A stretch of DNA of 9,705 nt from positions 1 to 9,705 of the forward strand of contig USDU01000080.1 in the NCBI GenBank assembly GCA_900553635.1. The letters run 5' to 3'. Below, piece after piece: positions 1 to 6,263 of the stretch. Numbering within the stretch: the stretch's first letter is position 1; each line of letters starts with the position of its first letter. This stretch comes from an uncultured Lachnospiraceae bacterium (GTDB lineage: Bacteria; Bacillota_A; Clostridia; Lachnospirales; Lachnospiraceae). Position numbers and translations under genes: made by a program. The notes under the pieces were generated by a model, which was given only the letters and a program-made list of their open reading frames with translations, searched no databases and was not told the DNA's origin.

Positions 1-282
1 GAAGGATGGACCCCTGCGGAAATGAATGCTCTCTGGAACGGCTACGGCATCACCGACGCCGATGCCCTTGCTGAAATCTACCAGGCCATCCGGCAGGATC
101 CCGCCAATTACCTGAAATATTATCTGGGCGCCGTGGAAATCCTGGAACTGAAAAAAGAAGCGGAAGATACCCTTGGCGCACAGTTTTCACTGAAGGATTT
201 CCACAGCTACCTGCTCCGCACCGGCCCCGCTCCTTTTTCCATTCTCCACTCTTACCTGCCCGCCTGGACAGCTATGGATTAG
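1..282 (+). CDS. DUF885-family protein, C-terminal end (5' truncated by window edge)
   Basis: The reading frame is open from base 1 (residues EGWTPAEM...) and ends at TAG 280-282, giving about 93 C-terminal residues. The first ATG, at 22, is very probably internal. The pattern GYGI...YLKYY.GAVEILELKKEAEDTLG followed by FSLKDFH..LL..GPAPF matches the C-terminal end of DUF885 proteins, which are large (about 550-600 residue) and often exported or lipid-anchored. Their biochemical role is not firmly settled, although they resemble metallopeptidases in overall fold. The catalytic region would lie upstream of the window, so activity and localisation cannot be judged here. The gene converges on spmB with only 6 bases between the two stop codons and no visible intergenic terminator. 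The family call rests on motif recall from a short fragment. Confidence 0.72.
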   Translation, partial: EGWTPAEMNALWNGYGITDADALAEIYQAIRQDPANYLKYYLGAVEILELKKEAEDTLGAQFSLKDFHSYLLRTGPAPFSILHSYLPAWTAMD

Positions 283-288
283 TCTTAT

Positions 289-828
289 CTAACTGTTAAA
301 TGCCATTTTTCCCGCCAGCCACACACTGACCGCGATCCCCACCACCGTTGCCAGCAGCGCCCCCGGCAGCGTGTAGCGGGTTTTCTTCACCTTCGCTGCC
401 ATAAAATAGATGCTCATAGTATAGAAGACCGTCTCCGTACACCCCATCATAATGGACGCCGCCAGCCCCACATAGCTATCCGTCCCGTACTCCTTAAAAA
501 TATCCAGCGCCAGCCCTGTGGCCGCCGAAGCTGAGAACATCCGCACGATAGCCAGCGGCAGAAGCTCCGACGGGAAATGCACCTTTTCCGTCAGACCGCC
601 CAGCAAACCCGCCAGGAAATCCAGGAAGCCGGAAGCCCGCAGTACTCCGACAGCCACCATCAACCCCACCAGTGTCGGCAGAATCTGCACCACCGTCTTC
701 AGTCCGTCCTTTGCCCCTTTTACAAAATCATCGTACACCGGCCGCTTCGCGGCCAGCCCCTCCATCACCACATAAAAAATCAAAAAGGGCACAATAAGAT
801 CCGATATGTAGAGCATGATCCGTATCAT
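289..828 (-). CDS. spmB: Spore maturation protein B (SpmB), membrane protein
   Basis: This 179-residue polytopic membrane protein has hydrophobic segments at roughly residues 5-25, 45-78, 88-112, 118-142 and 152-173. The sequence ILPTLVGLMVAVGVLRASG, the RMFSASAATG patch and the MMGCTETVFYTMSIYF segment are characteristic of SpmB, which belongs to the nucleoside-recognition (Gate) domain family. In B. subtilis, SpmA and SpmB are needed for proper dehydration of the spore core and hence heat resistance; what they transport is not established. The ATG at 828 is preceded by a GGGGGTGA ribosome binding site lying in the end of spmA, and the two genes are 4 bases apart, so they should be one transcript and probably one complex. 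Length is about the family norm. The gene ends 6 bases from the convergent DUF885 gene. Confidence 0.93.
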   Translation of the reverse strand: MIRIMLYISDLIVPFLIFYVVMEGLAAKRPVYDDFVKGAKDGLKTVVQILPTLVGLMVAVGVLRASGFLDFLAGLLGGLTEKVHFPSELLPLAIVRMFSASAATGLALDIFKEYGTDSYVGLAASIMMGCTETVFYTMSIYFMAAKVKKTRYTLPGALLATVVGIAVSVWLAGKMAFNS

Positions 829-832
829 TTTC

Positions 833-1435
833 TCACCCCCTGTCCATCAGCTTACAGAATACTGCCGCTGTCACTGCACTGATCAGTGTCGCCACCAGAG
901 ACGGCGCCAGAATTACCGCCGGATTCACACTACCGTACTGACTCCGATATGCGATAATATTCACCGGAATCAGCTGCAGAGACGCGATATTCAGGACCAG
1001 AAAAGTACACATTTCGTTGCTGGCCGTCCCCTTTTTCCGCGCCTGCTGTCCGGTCTTCCGTCGCTCCTCTTCCAGATCGCTGAGCGCTTCCATGGCCCTC
1101 AGTCCCGCCGGCGTCGCTGCCCAGCCAAGCCCAAAGATATTGGCAATCACATTGGTGGTGATATATTCCCGCGCCGGATGCTCCCTGGGCAGCCTCGGAA
1201 ACATGAAATTCATAAAAGGAGCGATAGCCCGGGACGCCCGCCTTATGACGCCGCTCCTCTGGGCAATTTCCATCAATCCCACCCACAATGCCATAATTCC
1301 TGCCATGGTGATACACAGCGTTACTGCCTCCCCCGCCGATTCCAGCGCCGCTTCCGTCAATTCCGGCAGCCTCCCCTGCAAGGCTCCGTAAACAATTCCC
1401 AGTATCAGCATGGCCGCCCAAAGATAATTCAGCAT
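833..1435 (-). CDS. spmA: Spore maturation protein A (SpmA), membrane protein
   Basis: This 200-residue membrane protein has hydrophobic stretches at about residues 3-18, 40-58, 98-112 and 145-195. Diagnostic SpmA stretches include the N-terminal LNYLWAAMLILGIVYG, GIMALWVGLMEIAQRSG, TTNVIANIFGLGWAATPAG and FLVLNIASLQLIPVNIIAYR. It carries the Gate/nucleoside-recognition domain and works with SpmB in spore core dehydration, presumably in a forespore-surrounding membrane. The ATG at 1435 has a GGGAGAAG ribosome binding site 6-8 bases upstream. It is the first gene of the spmA-spmB pair and is divergent from abrB across 234 AT-rich bases. I could not find a convincing sporulation-sigma promoter (SigE, SigF or SigG type) in that region, so its regulation is unproven from sequence. 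Confidence 0.94.
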   Translation of the reverse strand: MLNYLWAAMLILGIVYGALQGRLPELTEAALESAGEAVTLCITMAGIMALWVGLMEIAQRSGVIRRASRAIAPFMNFMFPRLPREHPAREYITTNVIANIFGLGWAATPAGLRAMEALSDLEEERRKTGQQARKKGTASNEMCTFLVLNIASLQLIPVNIIAYRSQYGSVNPAVILAPSLVATLISAVTAAVFCKLMDRG

Positions 1436-1599
1436 GACATCTTCTCCCGTTTTTTATCAATATATTACCCAAACTCCCCATTTATGGAAATTTCCTTGCT
1501 TTTCTTGATTTCAGTCCCAAATTTTTTTTATTTTATCCTTTTTTTATGATTTTTTAATAATTTGTTCATTAAAATATCATTAAGAAATGTATTTTCCTA

Positions 1600-1628
1600 T
1601 TGGAATCTTATGGGTTTTTTGTTATAAT
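1600..1628 (+). promoter_or_regulatory. Vegetative (SigA-type) promoter of abrB with extended -10
   Basis: A -35 element TTGGAA (1600-1605) lies 17 bases upstream of a perfect -10 TATAAT (1623-1628). The -10 is preceded by TGT, giving an extended TGnTATAAT box. The start of transcription is expected near 1635, leaving a short leader before the abrB start at 1670. The octamer TTGGAATC overlaps the -35 (1600-1607) and recurs at 1630-1637, around the expected start site, exactly 30 bases apart. Confidence 0.8.
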
Positions 1629-1669
1629 GTTGGAATCAAGTGTTACCATTAAATTAAGGAGGAGAAGCA

Positions 1670-1924
1670 ATGAAGAACACCGGAGTGGTCAGAAGACTGG
1701 ATGAGCTCGGACGTATCACGCTTCCTATGGAATTACGAAAAGTATTCGGAATTGAAGAACGCGACTCTCTCGAGATCTATGTTGAAGATGACAAAATTAT
1801 TTTAAAAAAGTATGCACCGACGGATATTTTCACAGGAGACCGAGATGATCTTATTGAATTCCATGGTAAAATGGTTTCCAAAAAGTCAATTGAAGAATTG
1901 GCGAAAAAAGCCAACTTGATCTAA
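1670..1924 (+). CDS. abrB: AbrB-family transition-state transcriptional regulator
   Basis: This 84-residue protein begins MKNTGVVRRLDELGRITLP and continues MELRKVFGIEERDSLEIYVEDDKIILKKY. That is the swapped-hairpin SpoVT/AbrB DNA-binding domain over residues 1-50, very close to B. subtilis AbrB, including the RRLDELGRI and DDKIILKKY segments. The C-terminal part (about 51-84, TDIFTGDRDDLIEF...) is shorter and different from the roughly 95-residue B. subtilis protein; this region usually serves multimerisation. AbrB dimers or tetramers repress stationary-phase and sporulation genes during growth. The start is fixed by AGGAGG at 1657-1662, 7 bases before the ATG. The gene converges on rsmI, as in B. 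subtilis, and is divergent from spmA. Orthology to AbrB rather than a paralogue such as Abh or SpoVT is likely from synteny. Confidence 0.93.
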   Translation: MKNTGVVRRLDELGRITLPMELRKVFGIEERDSLEIYVEDDKIILKKYAPTDIFTGDRDDLIEFHGKMVSKKSIEELAKKANLI

Positions 1925-1942
1925 TAATATTTATCGGCTAAC

Positions 1943-1980
1943 AAAAACCGGAAGCCCAATGATGGGTCCCCGGTTTTTTT
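1943..1980 (+). terminator. Rho-independent terminator between abrB and rsmI, probably bidirectional
   Basis: The outer stem AAAAACCGG (1943-1951) pairs with CCGGTTTTT (1970-1978). An inner stem GCCCA (1954-1958) pairs with TGGGT (1963-1967) around an ATGA loop. A run of seven T (1974-1980) follows on the plus strand. The five A at 1943-1947 become a U tract on the minus strand, so the same hairpin can also end the operon finishing with rsmI at 1992. Confidence 0.88.
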
Positions 1981-1991
1981 ATTTTGTCCGA

Positions 1992-2843
1992 TTAGTTATC
2001 GCTATCTTCCAGCAGCGCCTGATAAATATCCCGCTTGGACACGCCCCGGTCCTTGGCCGCCAGCCGCATGGCCTCTTTGCGCAGGACGCCCTGCTGCTCA
2101 TACAGCGCCACGTGCTCGGCAATGGTCATCTGCTCCCAGGCCGCCTGCTTTTCCTTTTCCATCTCTTCCCGGCTCCGGCCCTCGATAACCAGCACGCACT
2201 CACCTCTGGGCGCCTCCGCCTCATAGTGGCGGATGGCTGCCTCCAGATCCGTCCGGAAAATGGTCTCGTGCTTCTTCGTCAGCTCCCGGCACACCGAAAT
2301 CCGCCGATTTCCCAGGGTATCACGAAGCTCCCCAAGGGTCTTCAGAAGCCGATGGGGCGCTTCATAGATAATCATCGTCCGCGTCTCGCTTTTCAGCTCC
2401 TCCAGCACGTTCTGGCGTTCCTTCTTATCCGACGGCAGAAAGGCCTCAAAGGCAAACCTCCTGGTCCCGAGCCCCGACAGCGTCAGTGCCGTCACGCAGG
2501 CACAGGCTCCCGGCAGCACCGTCACCGTAATACCCGCCTCCGCGCACATTTTCACCAGCTCCTCGCCCGGATCAGAGATACCCGGCATTCCGGCATCCGT
2601 GATCAGCGCGATATTTTTGCCCGCCCGAAGCTGCTCCACCAGCTCCCGACCCTTATCGAACTTGTTGTACTCATGATAGCTGGTCATGGGCGTATGAATT
2701 TCAAAATGATTCAGAAGCTTGATGCTGTTGCGGGTATCCTCTGCCGCAATCACATCCACCTCTTTTAAGATACGCAGCACCCGAAAGGTAATATCCTCCA
2801 GATTACCGATGGGTGTGGCGCACAGATATAACGTTCCCTGCAT
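1992..2843 (-). CDS. rsmI: 16S rRNA 2'-O-ribose C1402 methyltransferase RsmI (YraL/YabC type)
   Basis: This 283-residue cytosolic SAM-dependent methyltransferase of the tetrapyrrole-methylase (SpoU-unrelated) fold 2'-O-methylates C1402 of 16S rRNA in the decoding centre. Family signatures are visible in order: ATPIGNLEDIT at residues 9-19, AEDTR at 34-38, ALITDAGMPGISDPG at 79-93, the ALTLSGL region, YEAPHRL and CRELTKKHE. Length is normal for the family (about 280-290). The ATG at 2843 has AAGGAGAT just upstream in the 9-base gap after the YabB/TrmN6-like gene, so the two are surely co-transcribed. It is the last gene of the minus-strand operon and converges on abrB, which reproduces the B. 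subtilis yabC-abrB arrangement. Confidence 0.96.
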   Translation of the reverse strand: MQGTLYLCATPIGNLEDITFRVLRILKEVDVIAAEDTRNSIKLLNHFEIHTPMTSYHEYNKFDKGRELVEQLRAGKNIALITDAGMPGISDPGEELVKMCAEAGITVTVLPGACACVTALTLSGLGTRRFAFEAFLPSDKKERQNVLEELKSETRTMIIYEAPHRLLKTLGELRDTLGNRRISVCRELTKKHETIFRTDLEAAIRHYEAEAPRGECVLVIEGRSREEMEKEKQAAWEQMTIAEHVALYEQQGVLRKEAMRLAAKDRGVSKRDIYQALLEDSDN

Positions 2844-2852
2844 GTTATCTCC

Positions 2853-3590
2853 TTAATAGCCGTAAATATCGTAGATTTCGTCCATATAGACGCCGGGCTC
2901 TTTGTATACAATCAGCGGCTTCTCTACGGTCATTCGGGAACGCCCGCCCCGGCACGCCTCCAGAAGCACCATATTCGGTTCCTTATCCACATAAGGATAG
3001 ACTAACTGCATCCGTTTGGGCTCCAGCTTATACTTCACCAGTGTAGTTATAATTTCCGCAAGCCGAAAGGGTCGGTGTACCAGATAAAAGCGTCCGCCGG
3101 GCCGCAGCACCTTCGCTGCCTCCCTGGCCACATCCTCGAAGCTGCACAGAATCTCATGGCGCGCGATGGCTTTGGGCAGCTCCGGATTCACGATGCCGTG
3201 ACTGCCCGTCATGTACGGCGGATTGCAGGTCACCACATCAAAAGAAGCCGCCCCGAAGATCGAAGCCGCTTCCTTTATATCACCCTGGACAATGGAAACG
3301 GAATCCGAAAGAGCATTTAACTCCACGCTTCGCCTGGCCATATCCGCGCTCTCTTCCTGAATCTCCAGCCCGGTAAAATCACGCCCCGATGTCTTGCCCC
3401 GAAGCAGAATCGGTATAATCCCCGTGCCGGTTCCCAGATCAAGCGCCCGCTCCCCCGGCTTCACCTTCGCGAACCCGGACAGCAACACCGCATCCATGCC
3501 AAAACAAAACTTACTGGGATTCTGGATAATCTGATAGCCGTTTCGCTGCAGATCGTCCAGCCGTTCTCCATCCTTTAACTTAATTGTCAT
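2853..3590 (-). CDS. yabB: tRNA1(Val) (adenine37-N6)-methyltransferase family protein (YabB/TrmN6/YfiC)
   Basis: This 245-residue class I SAM-dependent methyltransferase has a typical N-terminus, ERLDDLQRNGYQIIQNPSKF, followed by F.MDAVLLS. Motif I is DLGTGTGIIP (51-60), an acidic motif II is LEIQ (75-78), and the catalytic N6-adenine motif is NPPY (123-126). The C-terminus has the LVHRPFRL and YPYVDKEPNMVLLEA segments of COG4123. The E. coli homologue TrmN6 methylates A37 of tRNA-Val; whether the Firmicutes YabB protein has exactly this substrate is less certain. The ATG at 3590 overlaps the end of ricT by 11 bases in another frame, which implies translational coupling, with a GGAGAGG ribosome site about 14 bases upstream. 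In B. subtilis yabA lies before this gene and yazA after it; both are absent here. Confidence 0.9.
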   Translation of the reverse strand: MTIKLKDGERLDDLQRNGYQIIQNPSKFCFGMDAVLLSGFAKVKPGERALDLGTGTGIIPILLRGKTSGRDFTGLEIQEESADMARRSVELNALSDSVSIVQGDIKEAASIFGAASFDVVTCNPPYMTGSHGIVNPELPKAIARHEILCSFEDVAREAAKVLRPGGRFYLVHRPFRLAEIITTLVKYKLEPKRMQLVYPYVDKEPNMVLLEACRGGRSRMTVEKPLIVYKEPGVYMDEIYDIYGY

Positions 3591-4503
3591 CCAGCTTTGA
3601 TTTCCTCTCCTGCTTTTCCAGGGCCTCCAGCTTCTTCAGTTCCTTATCAGCCGCTCCGCCTTTGTCGCCCTTATCGCCCTTCTTTCTTCTCGGGCGGAAC
3701 TTCAGCTCCTCCACCGGATACTCCCGGATCTCCTTCTCGTCGCCCTCGACGGTCACGATGACCTTTACCTTCTGGCGCAGCACGTTGACGCTCTGCACCT
3801 CACCCTTCAGTCCGTCGGCTGTGGTCACATAATCCCCCAGTCCCGGCAAATGGCTGTTCAGCTCCTCGTAGGTCTCCTGCTCATGCTTCAGGCAGCACAT
3901 CAGTCTGCCGCATACGCCGGAAATCTTCGTAGGGTTCAGGGACAGGTTCTGCTCCTTGGCCATCTTGATGGACACCGGCACGAAATCAGACAGGTGGGTA
4001 TGGCAGCACAGGGGTCTGCCGCAGATGCCGATACCGCCTAAGATCTTAGTCTCATCCCGGACTCCAATCTGCCGCAGCTCAATACGGGTACGGAACACGC
4101 TGGCCAGATCCTTGACCAGCTCACGGAAATCAATACGTCCGTCCGCGGTAAAATAAAATAATACTTTGTTATTATCGAAGGTATATTCCGCCTGGATCAG
4201 CTTCATTTCCAATCCATGCTTCTTAATCTTTTCCTGGCAGATTTTAAATGCCTCTTTTTCCTTGAAGCGGTTGGCCGCCTCTCTTGTATCATCCTCCTGG
4301 GTCGCAATCCGGATCACCGGCTTCAGAGGCTGGATAATCTTCTTATCCTCCACCTCTTTGGTGCCCACTACCACATATCCGTACTCCACGCCTCTGGCGG
4401 TCTCCACAATCACATGCTTTCCCTTGGGAATGTCCAGCTTTCCGGGGGAAAAGAAATATATTTTTCCCGCGTTCCGGAATCTGACGCCTATGACTTTTTC
4501 CAT
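3580..4503 (-). CDS. ricT: RicT (YaaT), PSP1-domain iron-sulfur protein
   Basis: This 307-residue PSP1-domain protein opens with VIGVRFRNAGKIYFFSPG. Two cysteine motifs, CGRPLCC (C161, C166, C167) and CGRLMCC (C198, C203, C204), are well placed for iron-sulfur ligands. The segment YVTTADGLKGEVQSVNVL is also typical. In B. subtilis RicT forms a complex with RicA and RicF that carries iron-sulfur clusters. That complex supports RNase Y-dependent mRNA processing and affects sporulation, competence and biofilm formation. RicA and RicF are encoded elsewhere in B. subtilis and are not in this window. The C-terminal 35 residues form a charged Lys/Glu/Asp tail with a GDKGDKGG repeat, a little longer than in the 275-residue B. 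subtilis protein. The ATG at 4503 is one base after the holB stop, with AAGGAG in the end of holB. Confidence 0.94.
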   Translation of the reverse strand: MEKVIGVRFRNAGKIYFFSPGKLDIPKGKHVIVETARGVEYGYVVVGTKEVEDKKIIQPLKPVIRIATQEDDTREAANRFKEKEAFKICQEKIKKHGLEMKLIQAEYTFDNNKVLFYFTADGRIDFRELVKDLASVFRTRIELRQIGVRDETKILGGIGICGRPLCCHTHLSDFVPVSIKMAKEQNLSLNPTKISGVCGRLMCCLKHEQETYEELNSHLPGLGDYVTTADGLKGEVQSVNVLRQKVKVIVTVEGDEKEIREYPVEELKFRPRRKKGDKGDKGGAADKELKKLEALEKQERKSKLDDN

Positions 4504-4504
4504 T

Positions 4505-5494
4505 TTAATTCTCCTTTATCGTCAGCATGAGAAGCTCCATGGTCAGCTCAAAGTTTACGTTGGCGTTCAACCGCACCTTGGCCTTCTCCAGTGCCTTTAA
4601 AATCCGCTCCAGCCCCTCATAAGAGCTCTTCTGGGCCTGGGCGCTGATATCATTAATTTCTTCCGCAAAAACCAGTCCGTCAATCTGGCGGGTGGCCTTG
4701 AACAGAAGCACATCCCGGAACCACAGGGCCATCAGATCGAGGTAATCGTTAATCTCCGTCTTATACTCGGACGCCGAACGCACCGCCTCGGTCAGCTCGT
4801 AGATCTCCATATCGCGCAGATGCCGAAGCAGATGAATCAGGTGGCTTTTCAGCTCCGTAAACTGATCCGACTGGGCCAGCCGTTCCGCTTTCCCCACATT
4901 TCCCCTGGCAAATGCGGTGCATACCTCCGCCTGATAATCGGGAATATGGTACTTCTCCATCAGATAGGGCTTGATGATCTCATTCTTCACCGGACGCAGC
5001 TTCAGGGTCACGCACCGGGACAGAATGGTCGGCAGGAATGCGTCCGCATTGGTGGTCAGTAGCATGATGACGCCGTAGGCAGGCGGCTCCTCAATGGTCT
5101 TCAGGAGGGCGTTCTGGGCCTGTACGGTCATCTTCTCTGCCTCGTCCACAATATAGATTTTATATGGGCTGCTATAGGGCTTGATCTGGATATCGCCGCA
5201 GAGCTGGCCGCGGATGTCCTCCACGCCGATGCTGGCGGGCTTCTCATGCGTCACTTCAATGATATCCGGCTGATTGCCGCTCTGTGCCTGCTTGCAGGAA
5301 TGGCATTCCCCGCAGGGCTCCACACCGCCCCGTTCACACTGGAGTGTCTGGGCAAAGGCCCGGGCCAGCATTTTCTTTCCCGCTCCTTCTTCTCCATCCA
5401 GAATATAGGCATGGGATACTTTTTGAAGCTTTATGGCATTCTGCAGGTGCTCGATGATCTGCCCGTGCCCTAAGATTTCGGAAAATCCGGCCAT
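4505..5494 (-). CDS. holB: DNA polymerase III delta' subunit (clamp-loader subunit HolB)
   Basis: This 329-residue AAA+ clamp-loader subunit has a Walker A-like GEEGAGKK (34-41) and a four-cysteine zinc module at C53, C61, C64 and C67. Walker B-like VDEAEKM is near 116-122, NALLKTIEEPP at 128-138, and the SRC motif at 159-161. SRC supplies the arginine finger typical of delta' and tau/gamma subunits. With delta and tau it loads the beta sliding clamp at the replication fork. The length equals that expected for Firmicutes HolB. The ATG at 5494 is preceded by GGGAG about 9 bases upstream. It is followed at once by ricT (1-base gap), as in B. subtilis holB-yaaT. The 168-base upstream gap holds its own promoter, so holB probably heads a transcript independent of the upstream kinase-like gene. 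Confidence 0.95.
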   Translation of the reverse strand: MAGFSEILGHGQIIEHLQNAIKLQKVSHAYILDGEEGAGKKMLARAFAQTLQCERGGVEPCGECHSCKQAQSGNQPDIIEVTHEKPASIGVEDIRGQLCGDIQIKPYSSPYKIYIVDEAEKMTVQAQNALLKTIEEPPAYGVIMLLTTNADAFLPTILSRCVTLKLRPVKNEIIKPYLMEKYHIPDYQAEVCTAFARGNVGKAERLAQSDQFTELKSHLIHLLRHLRDMEIYELTEAVRSASEYKTEINDYLDLMALWFRDVLLFKATRQIDGLVFAEEINDISAQAQKSSYEGLERILKALEKAKVRLNANVNFELTMELLMLTIKEN

Positions 5495-5565
5495 ATATTC
5501 ACACTCCCTTCTTTCTACCGCTGTTCATTTTATTAAAACTAACTTGATGAAAAAATACTCTTTTT

Positions 5566-5574
5566 AGTATAACA
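5566..5574 (-). promoter_or_regulatory. Probable promoter (extended -10) of the holB-ricT-yabB-rsmI block
   Basis: Read on the minus strand this is TGTTATACT, an extended -10 box (TGn plus TATACT) in an AT-rich stretch about 70 bases upstream of the holB ATG. No good -35 is seen at 16-18 bases, which is acceptable for an extended -10 promoter. The -10 bases AGTAT (5566-5570, plus strand) also pair with ATACT at 5555-5559, a small inverted repeat overlapping the expected start site. Confidence 0.5.
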
Positions 5575-5616
5575 TACATTTTTTAGAAAAAACAGCTTTT
5601 TATACTTTTGTTCTGC

Positions 5617-5636
5617 TCCGCAAATCCGCCTGCGGA
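5617..5636 (-). other. Small GC-rich stem-loop between the kinase-like gene and holB
   Basis: TCCGCA (5617-5622) pairs with TGCGGA (5631-5636) around an 8-base loop, just after the stop of the guanylate-kinase-like gene on the minus strand. No U tract follows directly; the nearest T run on the minus strand is about 30 bases further on. It may be a weak attenuator or an mRNA 3'-end stabiliser rather than a classical terminator. Confidence 0.3.
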
Positions 5637-5662
5637 CTGTAATTTCCTTTATCTGAAGGTTC

Positions 5663-6253
5663 TCACTTATGTTCTTTTATATACGCTGAGATTTCCTCTA
5701 GGCTTTCCTTCAAATCCCGGTTCCAGAATCGCTTCTCAATTCCGGCCTCCGCAATTTTCTCCTCCGCGAAATCCTCACTGTCCGCCAGGAACCGCCGACA
5801 AAGCTCTGCGTACTTTGGCTCCTGCTGTCCGCGTTCCCGAGTGAGAGCTCTCTGCAGCCGCTCTCCGTCCTCCACTTCGATGTAAATGGGAATCACTCGC
5901 TCTGCCCCATAATAATTCCGAAGTGCCCGGTAGGACTCCAGTACGCCGACACCCGCATAGTTATATTTTTCCAGATCGGTCGCCTCTGTATCAGCTGTAA
6001 AATATTTCCACACTCCATGTACCGTATCATAAGCCCGAAGCTCGATCACCTTCCCGGCGTTTTGAAGTTCTGTCAGACCCGCTTCATCCGTAAAATGATA
6101 CTGCACTCCCTGCTCCTCCCCGGCCCGCATAGGACGGGTAGTGTACAGCACCAGCGGCTTCAGAGCCAGGCTTTCGTTTTCCAGAAGCTTCTGAAAAATG
6201 GTGTCCTTGCCTGTGGCGCTTTTCCCGATTACATAAAATAATTTTCCCATCAT
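5663..6253 (-). CDS. Guanylate kinase-like P-loop nucleotide kinase
   Basis: This 196-residue protein is close to the length of guanylate kinase (about 205). Its P-loop is GKSATGKDT (10-18), where Asp takes the place usual for Ser/Thr directly after the Lys. The GMP-binding-like segment TTRPMRAGEEQGVQYHF spans 38-54, a lid-entry region YDTVHGVWKYFT spans 75-86, and RRFLADSEDF (153-162) resembles the R..xAxxE arginine segment of guanylate kinases. The usual acidic L-D-x-D-x-Q-G strand seems replaced by YAGVGVLES (99-107). The expected reaction is ATP-dependent phosphorylation of GMP or dGMP, but these differences leave the substrate open. It lies 10 bases after the decarboxylase-family gene, in the position where B. 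subtilis has tmk. Two ATGs occur in tandem; the second (6250) has the better spacing (6 bases) from GGAG, so the first two-Met start may be one residue long. Confidence 0.8.
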   Translation of the reverse strand: MMGKLFYVIGKSATGKDTIFQKLLENESLALKPLVLYTTRPMRAGEEQGVQYHFTDEAGLTELQNAGKVIELRAYDTVHGVWKYFTADTEATDLEKYNYAGVGVLESYRALRNYYGAERVIPIYIEVEDGERLQRALTRERGQQEPKYAELCRRFLADSEDFAEEKIAEAGIEKRFWNRDLKESLEEISAYIKEHK

Positions 6254-6263
6254 TTTCTCCGTT

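Noticed and set aside
930..1481. A 183-codon minus-strand open frame overlapping spmA in another frame.
   Set aside because: It is Gly/Ala/Ser-rich, shadow-like in composition, and overlaps spmA, whose own frame has membrane segments and family signatures.
1486..1495. The perfect palindrome GGAAATTTCC upstream of spmA.
   Set aside because: At 10 bp in AT-rich DNA it is expected by chance fairly often, and no promoter element is aligned with it.
815..1549. A 244-codon plus-strand open frame opposite spmA.
   Set aside because: It is antisense to the clearly recognisable spmA, rich in Arg/His/Pro/Gln as expected of a shadow frame, and has no family resemblance.
1959..2768. A 269-codon plus-strand open frame opposite rsmI.
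   Set aside because: The minus-strand frame carries all the RsmI motifs. This frame starts inside the terminator and has shadow-type composition (many Arg, His, Pro, Gln).
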